Shown: piece by piece, positions 24,801 through 36,277 of the stretch | Numbering within the stretch: position 1 is the first letter of the stretch | Layout: each line of letters opens with the position of its first letter | From: Hysterangium stoloniferum | Lineage: Eukaryota > Basidiomycota > Agaricomycetes > Hysterangiales > Hysterangiaceae | Direction of reading: 5' to 3' | Assembly (NCBI GenBank): GCA_015178975.1 | Contig: WHVD01000126.1 | Coordinates: forward strand, 62,001-126,000 | Length of the DNA: 64,000 bases | Notes under the pieces: model-generated | Database searches by the model: none | Seen by the model: only the letters and a program-made list of their open reading frames with translations | Told to the model about the DNA's origin: nothing | Made by a program: the position numbers and the translations under genes

Positions 24801-25265
24801 TACCTCCGTGACAGCACTACCCGCCTCCGCGATGGGGCAGGCACAGGGATCCTCCTCGATGCAATGGTTCAAACGCAATTCCTTTCGACGATCACTGTTC
24901 TCGTGCACGCTTCCCGCCATGCGCTCGATTTCCTCGCTGTCATCGCGCCCGCAGCAATGGAGCTTGCTATCACCTTAGGGAGCAAACCCCTCGACCGGAA
25001 CGCGAAGCCCGCGCAGAATAATGCGGTGCTTACTGCCGCATTAGAAGTTGCGCTCATCGTGCTAGATGCGTGTGTGGATATTGATAGTGGAAGGACACTA
25101 GGACTGGAGCATACAGTTTTGCTGAAAGCGGTCGGCGCGTGGGCGGGGGAGGTGTTGGAGAAGGCGGGGGAGAGGGATGAGAAGGCGAGTGCGGCTGCGG
25201 CAGGGGTTGTGGTGCGTATTGAGAAGATTGAGGATAAGTGGGGGAGGTCAATGGTTGGCTTCTGA
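21843..25265 (+). CDS. TEL2: TEL2/TELO2 telomere-length regulation protein, 7 exons, about 1034 aa
   Basis: Subunit of the Tel2-Tti1-Tti2 (TTT) co-chaperone that, with Hsp90, stabilises PI3K-like kinases (Tel1/ATM, Mec1/ATR, TOR). Exons are 21843-22540, 22591-22661, 22716-23213, 23265-23348, 23401-24081, 24140-24269 and 24323-25265, ending at TGA, with consistent phases. N-terminal helical repeats include IDRVHYTIY and RWEDYVRDVCSLPGKVAN, then a FIHLGLFPRSLP segment. A disordered Ser/Asp stretch near residues 570-620 precedes the conserved Telomere_reg-2 domain (about 640-740: RRKKGFGFEL across intron 5, then AVELTISLLRLRDNYDLEGF and VALTLVEQIF). The ATG at 21843 is the first in the frame; a slightly later Met is possible. 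Intron 2 ends in a tandem AAGAAG acceptor, so one residue may vary. No inactivating change was seen. Confidence 0.88.
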
Positions 25266-27417
25266 GATCTATCAATAGGGGCATATGGGCTGCCGGTTGT
25301 GTATATGTACGAAGACAAGGCTCCGGCAATGGAGCCGGTTTCCGGGTAACTGTTCGGTCCCGCGACTCTGGCTGTTGTTAACGGGAATTTGGACCCTCTT
25401 GATGTGCACCTTTTAATTGGCAACCCCAACACCACCTCGAATTGCCCTTCTGCTGTCTACAAATATTTCTCAGCTATGGTCACTTGAACAGAGACGCGCT
25501 CCTTTGATTGGCCAAGATCCAGAGATAATACTATTACGAATAGGCTACGGCTACAGATTGTCTTCTTCGAAAGTCTGCTAGTTTATTCGGTTCTCTAGTT
25601 CTTGTTATACGCTCCCCGGCTCGGAAACAGCCTTGCAGTTACCTCCCTCATGGCAGCATCGAAAGCTGATGTCAAGCTTTAAGTTCGAAGTCACTCAAAA
25701 AGAACGCAGAATACGGCTCGACTCGTTTTGCTATTGTTTTGTATCTTGGCATGGATATTCCGGGTCACATAGTAAACGAAAACTATTCCAGTCTTGGGGG
25801 GTTGAAAATACCCTTCAGAGAGAGCGGAGGGGCAGACTGGCCGATGCCGATTGGGAGGTGATCGCTATCTCAAGATGGAAATCTATGTGGATCTTGTCGG
25901 TTCAAAACATTTTGATCTGGCGGGTCTTGCTCGGGATTGGAAATCAACCGGTAATTTCGACTCGCTTTTCAGCGATAGCTCAAGATTAAAAAGGTTTAGT
26001 GCGAAGCGGTGTGATAGACCTCTTTATAGGTAGTTCATATCAGCTAGGTATGTATCGGGGGTGCTGAGGAGACTAAGTAAAACATGAAGCATGAGGTCTA
26101 ATATATATATTACTATTCAGCTCGTTTATCTGTGCGGTTGTTGGTACTAGTTACCTTTGATGGTGTCGCTCGAGTTGTATGTGTCTAAGGAGAGGTCTAG
26201 CCTGGACTGGTAAGGGGGCGACACGATCATAATATTTATTAGTTGCAAGTACACTCTATTGCAGCCCGCACTAGCAAGGCAGTGGTCCGGGAACGCATGG
26301 GGAAAGCTGAGTCTATAATCGGTAAATATAATATCAATGACCATTGCTTTACTGCGTGCGCAAAGTTTACTTTATATTTTGATTTCTTTTCTTATTAATT
26401 TATATCGTACAGTTCAGCTCAAGCTTGGCCTTGAAACGACCTGTACTTGCGTTTCACCCCACTACAGAAGTATTGCCGTAACGTATTAATGCTCATTGAT
26501 CATGGCATTTTTGCCGATAATTTGGTTAGTGGGAAATCATGCAGCTTGTTCGTCTGGCGTCACGGCCTCACAGGCTGTCAGAATACGTTCAACTCTCGTA
26601 ATATTGATTCCCTAGACGTGCATCAGGGCAACCAGGCCCGATATCAATGTTTAAACGCAGAACAAGACTATGAATAACTTGTGAGGTATGTATTGTGTTT
26701 AGAGTAATCTTGTGAAGACTCGAGTTCATATTTAGCATCGGTTGGTGCCAGACTACATCGTGCCCACAACCATGTCCCCTTAAATACCAGACATAGCATG
26801 GATGACCCTGAATGAGGTAAGACACCAGGTTTCAACAGTTTGGTTGTGCGTGTGCATTTGGCTTTCGATTTGATCGGATCGGAGGTTCTCACCCTCCGGA
26901 TTCAGCACGCTCTCCTCACCACCATGCGTGGGTCACCTACTGTGATCCTCTCAATAGCCTCATTATTAGTCTAATAGCAGTAACTTACATAGACATCTGG
27001 TATAGTCTCTCGAAGCCCAAATTTTTAAACCAGATCATGAGTGCCCTTTGCATTCGGTGATATACGGCCGGCGGTGGTTAATGGGGGTTGCTGCCACTAG
27101 CGTTAGCCTTAGATGAAATATCTTGGGATGGGGATAGAACTGCCATGGATGGTGTATTGCGGCTAGTTGTGAACGGGAGGAACCGCAGTCTCTTCGACAT
27201 TGATAGAAGAAAAGGAGGTGGATCACGTCATAGCAAGAACCTGCTATATGGCAACAATGTCCTCTACAAGTATTCAGTGTTTAGGCTTGGCATTTCAGTT
27301 TTGTTAAATGACTTTGACGTGACATGGTTGAATACGGGATTTAATGTCCTTGAAACAAGCGGGCGCGGTTTATTGGCAGGGATTGGTTTTCGAACGCGTT
27401 TTGGCGTGCGTTTTGGA

Positions 27418-27480
27418 GCGACATTGACGCGTTTTTCAGCGATATTGAAGCGTTTTTCGGCGATATTGACGCGTTTTTCA
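27418..27480 (+). repeat. Three-copy 21-bp tandem repeat
   Basis: Three consecutive 21-bp units of the form GCGAyATTGAmGCGTTTTTCr, with two or three substitutions between units; related TTTTCAGCGATA text is seen near 25970. Function is unknown. Confidence 0.85.
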
Positions 27481-27632
27481 TGACCATCGACGTGTTTCAA
27501 TTCGTGGCCATTATTATTAATAGGTTTTTGGTTGTAATGAGCGCACCCGCTCCTGACCGGGGGCCTCTTCTTGATCATACTCTATGATATATATAAGGCT
27601 CCCACGATGTGCCACCTCAGCAACCCCCCTTC

Positions 27633-27737
27633 ATGAAATCACGTCCCTTGTTCTTGCCGCTAGTTCTAGTAAGTTCTTGGAATATCAGTGTTGATGACCC
27701 CACTGTGGAAAAGAAGAGGCCACGCGCTCTCGAGTAA
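27633..27737 (+). CDS. Possible 34-aa peptide ORF with leader-like start
   Basis: ATG at 27633 to TAA at 27735-27737. The first 14 residues (MKSRPLFLPLVLVS) look like a short hydrophobic leader and the tail carries a dibasic KKR. A TATATATAAGG box lies 36-46 bp before the ATG. Such small ORFs occur often by chance; there is no homology evidence. An internal GTAAGT could instead be a splice donor of a larger gene. Confidence 0.2.
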   Translation: MKSRPLFLPLVLVSSWNISVDDPTVEKKRPRALE

Positions 27738-29146
27738 TCAACTCATCTTCTTCATTTGAATTGACTCGGGATTGCAATGACGACATATTGCACAGGCTGG
27801 TAACTAGTCTAGTTGTGTCTGGTTATATCATCACAACGAGGTGACCCTTGTGTTATTCAATCTAGAACATGTACGTTGTGTCAATAACTGATACAGATAC
27901 AAATAGATGTAGTGGCTTGGCAATTTGAAAAGTTTCAAGTTTGAAGCTTTCAAGAACGGCGTTTGTCAATTATATTTCGAGTTGAGGGACACATTGAATA
28001 TCATATGGACATTCAATACTTAGGGATGAACTGCCAGCGCCCGAGCGAGGCGACTAGTGCCTGTACGTTCATTTGAGATTTCAGCAACTTGGGACTTCAA
28101 TTCGTCCAATAGGGGATGCGGCAAGGATTCGGGAAAAATGGAGGCACGCACGGAAAAACCGGCACTGATATATTTCTACTCTACCCCGGCGGAAGGGATC
28201 AGATCATTCCGTTATACTTTGTTGTCGCCTTTCAGTACCCTGGTATAAGTAGCCGCGACCCCTGCTTGTCTGACAGATGATGCTGCTGGTGGTAGTAACG
28301 CGTGAGATGGAAAAAATATACCGACCAATACACATATGGGGAAAAGCCATCAGGGCCAAGCGTGGCAAGTTATGCGGATGAATGGTTCTCGCCAGAGGGC
28401 AAGTGCATATCAAGTTGAAGATATTACAAGGCTGTTCTCTGAGGTGGTGGTGTTGCCTGCTTATTGTATTAGTATTTACAGCTGTTCATACCGCGAAAAG
28501 CGTTGACAGAGAATGCAAAGCCTTGGTGGTTCGTTTCCTTTTTATTGGCATTTTAGTCACGACTAGTATGATGATGGACAGATTGGCAGGTACTAGGCTA
28601 GTAATATCTTTGATTCTCTATTCAGTTTATATTGTGGCCGTAGCAGACGTGGGATGCGCAGAGCGCATATCAAGGGAAAACCGGCAACGACAATGGGCGT
28701 CTAAATATCAATCGATATTATCCACTGATCATCGGTGCTTTGCCCCTTCCCATCTATGTTCTCTTCACCGTCTCCGACGATGAGCAGAGCCATTTTCTGA
28801 TGCATATGGTGGTTCTAAACCTTTTAAATTGAATTGTAGTACGCGATCGACGCGCTTTTACCATGAGCAACGCGTGTATTGTCGATTTTTTAATGGACTG
28901 TATCGAAATAAAAGGATTTATCTCCCTCGTGTTTATTTAGCTATAATTAGCATGATTTACTTATAAGTATGAAAGAGGAACCTACATGGTATATCTCATG
29001 GCGGGTTGCACAGATCTGATATGTAATGTGACAAGAAGCAAAGGGTTGCAGTAGGCGCAACGGTCCGCACCTGATTGCTCAAACCAGAGAAAATTCTTCG
29101 AGTTACCTAAGGTACTCTCGTTCGCTCTTTCTCTCTCACCACCAAC

Positions 29147-30248
29147 ATGCCTCTCGTCCTTCGTCGTAGTGCATCGTCACCCAGCGTCCGTGTCGCACCT
29201 TACTCATTCCCTCTATCGTCCTCGTCGTCGAGCACACGTAGGCGAAGAGGCACTTCAGATGCTGCGCATCCCAATCCACGCAGAGTCGTTTCAGACAGTA
29301 CATGTCCCCGTCGTGTCCTGGCTGATATCGAATGGTGGCGCGTCATCCAGGGTCAGTGTCTTCTTTACACTGCACATTATCATGTACTCAGAGACCGCCT
29401 TCTACCAGGTCAACGCGACGACATGGATGAGAATGAGAATGAAAACGAGGAGATAAACGTGATGGAGGCTGAGAATGAACAAGGTGACACTGAGGCTGTT
29501 GAGGAGACCGAGGACGTTGCTGAGCGAGAGCCTGCTCCTCCCCGTACATTAGAGGTGAGTACCCTGCAACAGTCACTGTCATGTCGTTTCCTTGTCCTCT
29601 TTGCGGATGAAAGGCTCTCACTGTCCTTGCCGAGAGTCCTGTCTTCTTTCTTCTTTCATAAGATTTATTGCTTTATGTGGCCTTCCCGGCTTCTCTTCCA
29701 TATTATTATTATTATCGCCATAGTGGCACCCCCTTCCAGTGTTGTAATATATATTCTTATCCTCTTCAGCCTCCACTTCTCATTCCTCAAATTACTTTCC
29801 CTCTGATCTTTCCTCTTCGCAGTCGCTCTACCCCCTTTACGAAGATACCCATCCAAATGCACATGCCCACGACGATTTTGGCTACTCGTACCACTCACAT
29901 TCTCGTGAAACCAGCTCAGATTCAGTGGAATCAACGCCTTCTGCACTTCCCTCCACCCCGCCCTACTCGCAAAGCATATTCCCCTCTGTAGTCTCCATGC
30001 CCTTATTCCCCTCAGCCGCCACCTCACTCTTCCCCGCAGCTTCGTCGGTCCCCCCGTTAATAGCTTTCGTGAACTCAGCACTCTCAGATGTCGGCACGTA
30101 CACTGCTGCATCGAGACATGCCGCACCACGCTCGAGAGCGACTTCGTTGCCTGATATGGTGGGTATGACAATACCGCTGCCTTCGGCGGAAGGGCCGGTG
30201 GACGATTTGGAGTTGGAGCATACTAACTCGCTGGATGTGGGGATATAG
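29147..30248 (+). CDS. Hypothetical Ser-rich/acidic protein, 3 exons, about 258 aa
   Basis: Proposed exons are 29147-29351, 29409-29554 and 29823-30248, ending at TAG. The N-terminus (MPLVLRRSASSPSVR) is basic and Ser-rich, followed by RRVLADIEWWRV, an Asp/Glu/Asn-rich block (about residues 75-115), and a Ser/Pro-rich C-terminal half with SVESTPSALPSTPPYSQ. The layout resembles conserved uncharacterised Agaricomycete proteins with an ADIEWW motif. The 57-bp first intron is a multiple of three and could be retained. The second intron (268 bp) is long for this region, but has GTGAGT and CGCAG ends. Probably intrinsically disordered; cellular role unknown. Confidence 0.6.
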
Positions 30249-31491
30249 TCGACTGGCCCTGGATTCTCACCGTGACGACTTTTTACGACTCGCGACGAAT
30301 ACTTACGACCCGCCAATTTCCATTTTTTCATTTCAGTCTCAATCTTCACCTCAGTTTTTTTTTTCATCTTTCATTTTTCCTTATTTCTTGTGCATGCTTT
30401 TCCTTATCTTTTTGATTGTAGTATAAAAAATCATGGGGGCCGATTATGACGGACGGAAGGTCCCGAGTTGGTCTCTTACCTTTGCGCGCGCGTTTCCTCC
30501 TCCCATTCGCCCCCGCTCCCCTTTCTCTGCCGCCATCCCGTTTGCAGATACCCGTCCCTACATGGCCCTTTCTCCACACGACCTTGACCCATCACTACTT
30601 CAGAAGTGGACCGATGATTTCTGACGTGAGGCTTTCGAGGAAGTAGTATGACCTTTCACAACTTGTCGCTCGTCGGGCCGTCGTGACATTGACACTATAT
30701 CCATCCATGACCCTCACCCTTAACACTGCATTGCGCTATGCTTCATTACTCGCTCACACTACAGCACATCACACGTTCCAACACCACTTCCAGATACATG
30801 TCTTCACATAAACCACAACACCTCATATTTTCTCGCTCATACACACGACTGCATTGCACTGCCCACACATCGCACACACACGCCAAAACGGACTTACCTG
30901 GTCCCGCATTGCACACACTCATACTGGCACATCAAGAGGATATCATAACGCAACAGACATTTTTGCATGCATCCCTGTCGTATTCTTTCCATCCGCACAC
31001 GGTTCCTGTTCTTCTCGATACATGAACTCTTTCATCCATCTCTCCACCCGTCTTCCCTCCCCCCTTATCTCACTCTTTACCCAATACCCTCACCTTACTC
31101 CTCCCCCTTCCCCCCTCCCGAACACCGCGCACCATTTCATTGCACATTCTTACGGTTTTCAGACTCCCTTGTTTTCTGTTCTTGTGTGCATTTTAACGAC
31201 CGGATTATGCCGCCGTGACGTTTTCTTGTTACCGTACTTCTTTCCGATTCCCCTGCCTCCCTGTCCCCTGAATTCTGTTACGAGTTGAATGAATGATTGC
31301 TGAATGTACAATGTAGCGATGTTGTTCAAGTTGTTGTGCTGTTGTTTGATTAAAAGGGAGAGGATGGATGAATTTGAAGTCTCAAATACTGTTGGAGGGT
31401 CCCCAGTACCCCAAGGCAGCAGCACTTGGTTTAATTGTCTTTATATTTGCAGTCGCATGCTGTCAGACATTTGAATAGCTATTCATCCCCG
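30249..31491. other. Convergent intergenic region, pyrimidine-rich
   Basis: Lies between the stop of the 29147-30248 gene and the stop of the minus-strand HRI1 gene, so it holds two 3' ends. It is C/T-rich with CAC-rich tracts at 30760-30920 and 31030-31130. Short frames such as 30433-30624 have no support beyond being open. Confidence 0.5.
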
Positions 31492-32303
31492 TCACGTTCT
31501 CTCTAGAACGGTCCAAACATCCCCATTCCATTGCACATCACTCCCCTCCACCCACTCACCCAACTCTACAGGGACAGGTCTCCCTTCCTCCTCTCCAACA
31601 TTTCCCGTCTTATACAGCATCTCCCACATGCCCTTTTTAACGTTGAACTTTCCCTGCCACGCCCAAAACGCCTCATCGTCACGACCCCGCCGCCCCATCG
31701 CAAGCTCCCAGTCGCCTACCCTGGCCCTCCACACCGTGCCCGCCTTATTCCGCAGAAACACCACCGCCGCATCGCGTTCCGGGTCGACGTGTGCGTCTTC
31801 CCAGACTTCCTCGTAGGGCGTGACGATGCCCGTGTCGGGGTTGAGCATGGCGCCGCGCTCGAGGGTCGTTCCGTCTGGGAGTGGCGTGTTCGTGCCCTCG
31901 TCAACGACAGAGCGGGCGTCCTGTGCACGTGAGGCGTGGTGTCAGTAGAAATGCCCGTGAGCGCGTGAGGAGGGCAGGTTCAGTGGGTGGGGACGATTAT
32001 TACTGACCAGCGTGCGTGAGTCGATGTGATGCTCAAACGTGACATTGTTCGGGGGAGCTTGTAACGTGTTAAAGTGAGTCTACGTCAGATTCCCAAGGTC
32101 CACCAGGGTCCATGGACAAAGTAGAAACTTATCGCACTATCATATCTGTACCCCGCAAACGCCCAATCGAGCTCGTTTGTCTCTTTGAGGAACCGCACGT
32201 CGAGGAATACACCTTTTTTACCACCGGTGAGGACGACAGTGTGCGTGGGTTCCGTGGCGTCGTTGGGGAGCCAACGGATGGATTGGCGGAAGGAGATCGA
32301 CAT
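31492..32303 (-). CDS. HRI1: HRI1-family protein, 3 exons, about 214 aa
   Basis: Cytosolic protein of the fungal Hri1 family, two lipocalin-like halves, known in yeast as a binding partner of casein kinase Hrr25; biochemical role unclear. On the minus strand the exons are 32303-32138, 32057-32008 and 31920-31492, with introns of 80 and 87 bp and consistent phases. Exon 1 carries SISFRQSIRWLP and VFLDVRF...LDWAFAGYRY. Exon 2 carries VTFEHHIDSRTL, and exon 3 TTLERGAMLNPDTG, PYEEVWED, GTVWRARVGDWELAMGR and the WAWQGKF segment. Length fits the family. The first intron's boundaries are the least certain. It ends about 0.1 kb before the start of a Tc1 element, which leaves a very short promoter region. 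Confidence 0.78.
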
Positions 32304-32626
32304 AGCTCTGGGATCGATTAGATTAGATTAGATTGGTATCTGAGTGGTGAGGATGCTCTTGGATAAGGATGGGTGCTGATATAGGCGCCCAGGTTCACAT
32401 AGTTGCCTAACTAGGTACAGTGACTTACAAAATGTATCCAATGTATTGCAGTTTCAACTTGTGTAGCTTATACCCTAGTAGATAAAATCATAAAAATCAT
32501 CAAAATATTTGCCAACATACTCTATCATGTATAGTCCAAGGCACCATAAGGTCATTATGTAATATCCATATGTGCTAAAGTATAAGTAGAAGGGCTTTCA
32601 CAGCTAAGATTCTTCTAATTTCAACT

Positions 32627-34356
32627 ATGCATCCTCTGTCCCCTGCTGCCCAGCAAGAGATCCTTTCTCTACTTGATGCTGGCCATTCTGCCAAACATAT
32701 TTCAGTTTCCACTGGATATGGCTTTGCTACTACCTCTAGACTTTGCTCTAAACATCACTCCCACCTTTCTAAGTCCTCTAGTGGTCATCCTTCCAAACTC
32801 TCTACAGCCAATATCCATTTTGCACAACGTCTTATCAGCTCTGGGAAGGCTGATACAGCTGTAGATGCAATAAAGGCACTTTGCACTATCACCAACCAGT
32901 CACTCAATCCTCAAACAGTATGTCGTGGACTCAAGGCAGCTGGGATAAAGCCTGTGGTAAAGAAGAAAAGGCCTCTTCTTTCTAAGAAGCATAGGAAGGA
33001 GAGGATGGACTTTGCTTTGGTACATCAGGATTGGACTGTGGAGGACTGGAAGAAGGTGGTGTGGTCTGATGAGACACAAATCAATAGGCTGGGGTCAGAT
33101 GGTAGGAAGTGGGTGTGGAAAAAGGCAGGGGAGGGCTTGAGTGACAGGCTGGTTGAGGGAACCCTGAAGTTTGGTGGTGGTCTTTGATGATGTGGGGGTG
33201 CATGCTGTGGGGGGGTGTTACGACCGTGTCGCAACCCTATCGGTCCCGAGGTTATCGCCACCTATCAATGTTTCAAGTCACTGTCTCGGAAACCATCGGC
33301 CCCGAAGCTGACATATGTTTTTGCGACGTTTACGCCCACATCAAAATAACTCATATTGTCTGGTCAAACTTTGATACGTCCCCTTTTATTATGTTGATCC
33401 GTTCAATATTATGTTTCATATATGTCTATCTATATTTGTAGTCCTTGAACTATTTCCTTTTATCGTAATCCCGCTCTCGGTTATCATCGGCCTCCGAACT
33501 AATCATAAACCTCCCATTCCTAGTCAAGCTTATTGTTAATACCGTTTTCCGCCCTTCTCCCCATTAGTATTTTCTAGACGCCTGTTACTTGTATATGAAC
33601 CCGCTGTAGTTGTAGTTACTAGGCAATCAGAATATCGACTCAGAATACCCTCATACACCTGTAATAGTCTCATACTAAGAATCCCCCCATCCACCTCCGC
33701 GTGCGCTCGCCCACTCCCGGCCCCGACCCCCTGGCCCGACACTCGACTTGTCCTTCGGTTCCAATCGGTATCTCACTGAAAGGAACTCTTTAGGATTAGT
33801 CTTCGCCTGCCCAAAATCTAAGGACACCCTACGGATATTTGCAAGGGCGCAGCACATAAGCTGAAGCCAAGTCCTTCCGATCGGTCCCCGTCGGCCACCG
33901 ACATTAGTCAGTTTTCAGTTCTTAACAGGGGGGGGTTATGCATGCAAGATTGATGGAAGGATGGATGGGGATCTCTACATACAGATTCTGGAGGATGACC
34001 TGCAAGCCAGCCTCAGGGATTATGGTAAATCTGCAGATGATGTTATCTTCCAGCAGGATAATGACCCCAAGCATACCTGCAAGAAGGCCCAGAATTGGTT
34101 CCAAGAAAATGGTTTCAGGGTTCTCTCATGGCCAGCACAGTCTCCTGACCTGAATCCCATTGAACACTTATGGAATCACCTGAAGAGGAGGTTGGCAGGG
34201 TATGAGAATGCATCCCAGGGGATGGAAGAGCTTTGGGAGAGGGTGGTGGAGGAATGGTACAAGATTGATGCAAAGGTGTGCCAGGATTTGATTGAAAGTA
34301 TGCTTAGGAGGGTTGCAGATGTATTAAAGGTAAAGGGTGGCTATACCAAGTACTAA
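32627..34356 (+). pseudogene. Tc1-like DD34E transposase, broken by LTR and a frameshift
   Basis: N-terminal helix-turn-helix part (from MHPLSPAAQQEILSLLD, with GHPSKLS), first catalytic Asp in VVWSDET, second in IFQQDNDPKHT and Glu in SPDLNPIEHLW, with 34 residues between the last two, so DD34E. The C-terminus VKGGYTKY is present, with stop at 34354-34356. Two breaks are visible: a solo LTR at 33216-33927 and a one-base loss near 33183 just after the GGG codons. Otherwise the frame is clean. Confidence 0.88.
33216..33927 (+). mobile_element. Solo LTR (family A) in Tc1 element A, TSD GGGGG
   Basis: 712 bp, TGTTACGACC at the start and TTCTTAACA at the end (TGTTA/TAACA), GGGGG on both sides (33211-33215, 33928-33932). 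Close relatives lie at 35506-36242 and, inverted, at 39252-39974. Confidence 0.92.
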
Positions 34357-34598
34357 ATATAAGTAATTTCTTGCCAAAAGCCCGTCATTGACAAAAGGTA
34401 TCCAATGACCCCTCTCTATTAAAATATTCATATTGTTACCATATATGGATATTACATAAAGACATTATGGTGTCTTGGATTATACATGATAAAGTATGTT
34501 GGCAAATATTTCGGTGATTTTCACAATTTTATCTACTGGGGTATAAGCTATACAAGTTGAAACTGCAAAACATTGGATACATTTTGTAAGTCACTGTA

Positions 34599-35098
34599 AT
34601 TCACTACACCTACAGTGCTGGGAAAAATACTACAAATATCAGAAAAATACAGGAAGTATGATATAATATCATAAAGCTGTTGACCTCTCTTATCTATCTG
34701 CCTCTGGCAATAAGCTATAAAAGTGAGGGAAGGAATATCATACTCCAACAAATGATAGTTAACAAGTAGCTATGTACAGTTATGTACTTCCTTGCAATGG
34801 AGACATCTCAAGATTTTTGGAGTTGGAAAACCTTTAAAAAAATCTTGTTATTTGGCTACATTTTCTAAGCATTTTTTAACTGAAAAACTATTTGGAAATT
34901 TTGTATTTTAATAGGTTTTTTTGAGGCCAAAAATTGTATCTGAAAATTTTAAGGATTTACATCAGGAAATTCTTGTTGAAAATAGCCTATTTTTTATGGA
35001 TTTTATGAATAAAAAAACTCTTAAAAAACCCTGTATTTTGTTAGGGTTTTTCCACCCAACAAAATCCTATGAAAACTGTAATAATATGCCTGGAGAAA
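34599..35098. other. AT-rich non-coding remnant
   Basis: About 500 bp of AT-rich DNA with no open frame of note or recognisable element; probably old, mutated transposon sequence. Confidence 0.4.
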
Positions 35099-36277
35099 CT
35101 GTCATGATCCATTCTTGAATACTTCAATCTTCCATAATTATCCACTTCCATTCACAGAACATTTCTAGTTCCCATATTTCTGAATCTCATTCTTGTTCCA
35201 CATTTGATAACTTGTCTGTTGACAAGTAGTTATTTGTTTGCTTGTTGTATTCCTGTTTTGGAATCCTCATCCTAATCTGTCTTATTGTGATCCTAGTTTG
35301 TAGTACAATAATGAAAGAATCTATATTAGTTTCCATGCATTTGTACTCTATCTTAGATCTGATATTGACTTAGTTTCTTATTCCTTCTTTCTTTCTGTAC
35401 ACTCAATATTTGGAACTCTCCAGAACTTTGTATATCCATAATCTTCTGGCATAAATTCCCTCCTCTGAAATTAAGGACATTCCAAGTATTTGCATAGGGG
35501 TGTAGTGTTACGACCATGCCGCAGCTGTTTCAGCCCCAAGGTTAATGCCACCTATCAATGATTCAAGTTATCGCTCAAGTCACCACATCGGAAACCATCG
35601 CCCCGATGCTGATGTATGTTCGCGGTGATCAAACTCCGTTTACGCCCATGTCAAAATATACTTGTACTATCTGGTTAAACTTTTGATACATCCCCTTTAT
35701 TATGATGATCCGTTCTACCCTATGTTTCACATATGTCTATATATAGTTGTAACCCTCGAACTATTTCCTTTTACCGTAATTCTGCTCTCGGTTATCATCG
35801 GCCTCCGAACTAATCATAAACTTCCCATTCCTAGTCAAGCTTATTGTTAATACCGTTTTCCGCCCTTCTCCCCATTAGTATTTTATAGACACCTGATACT
35901 TGTATATGAACCCGCTGTAGTTGTAGTTACTAGGCAATCAGAATATCAACTCAGAATACCCTCTTACGTCTGTAGCAGTCTCATACTAAGAATCCCCTCA
36001 TCCGCCTTCGCGTGCGCTCGCCCACTCCTGGCCCCGACCCCTTGGCCCGACACTCGACTTACATATCCCTCGATCCCGATCGGTATCTCGCCAAAAGGAA
36101 CTCATTAGGATTAGTCTCCGCCTGCCCGAAATTTAAGGACACTCAATGGACATTTGCGAGGGCACAGCACATAAGCTGAAGCCAAGTCCTTCCGATCGGT
36201 CCCTGTCGGCCACCGACATTAGTCAGTTTTCAGTTCTTAACATGTAGCACATATGCTGAAGTTAACATCCTGTCACA
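35099..36277 (+). mobile_element. Degenerate LTR (family X) interrupted by LTR A
   Basis: 35099-35505 plus 36248-36277 are the CpG-poor counterpart of the inverted sequence at 48261-48730: shared start (TGTCATGATCC vs TGTTACGACCC) and the motif CACATAwGmTGAAG near the end. Without the nested LTR it is about 437 bp. Followed directly by gypsy internal sequence. Confidence 0.65.
35506..36242 (+). mobile_element. Solo LTR (family A) in LTR X, TSD TGTAG
   Basis: 737 bp, TGTTACGACC to TTCTTAACA, with TGTAG at 35501-35505 and 36243-36247. Nearly the same sequence as 33216-33927 apart from substitutions. Confidence 0.92.

Larger units (their letters stand above)
25266..29146. other. Intergenic DNA
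   Basis: No gene of known family. Frames such as 28382-28783 (133 codons, two hydrophobic stretches) lack a plausible gene context. It contains a 3 x 21-bp repeat (27418-27480) and a possible 34-codon ORF behind a TATA-like box (27633-27737), listed separately. Confidence 0.45.
32418..34596 (+). mobile_element. Tc1-like element A with long TIRs, TA target duplication
   Basis: Starts CAGTGACTTACAAAATG and ends CATTTTGTAAGTCACTG; TA precedes (32416-32417) and follows (34597-34598). The inverted repeats extend roughly 190 bp with mismatches. It contains a transposase gene interrupted by a solo LTR. Confidence 0.88.

Noticed and set aside
28382..28783. 133-codon ORF with hydrophobic stretches
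   Set aside because: Composition and lack of any family motif fit chance in a long intergenic region.
30433..30646. 63-66 codon plus ORFs
   Set aside because: Short, overlapping, Pro-rich from a C-rich tract in the 3' flank; no supporting feature.
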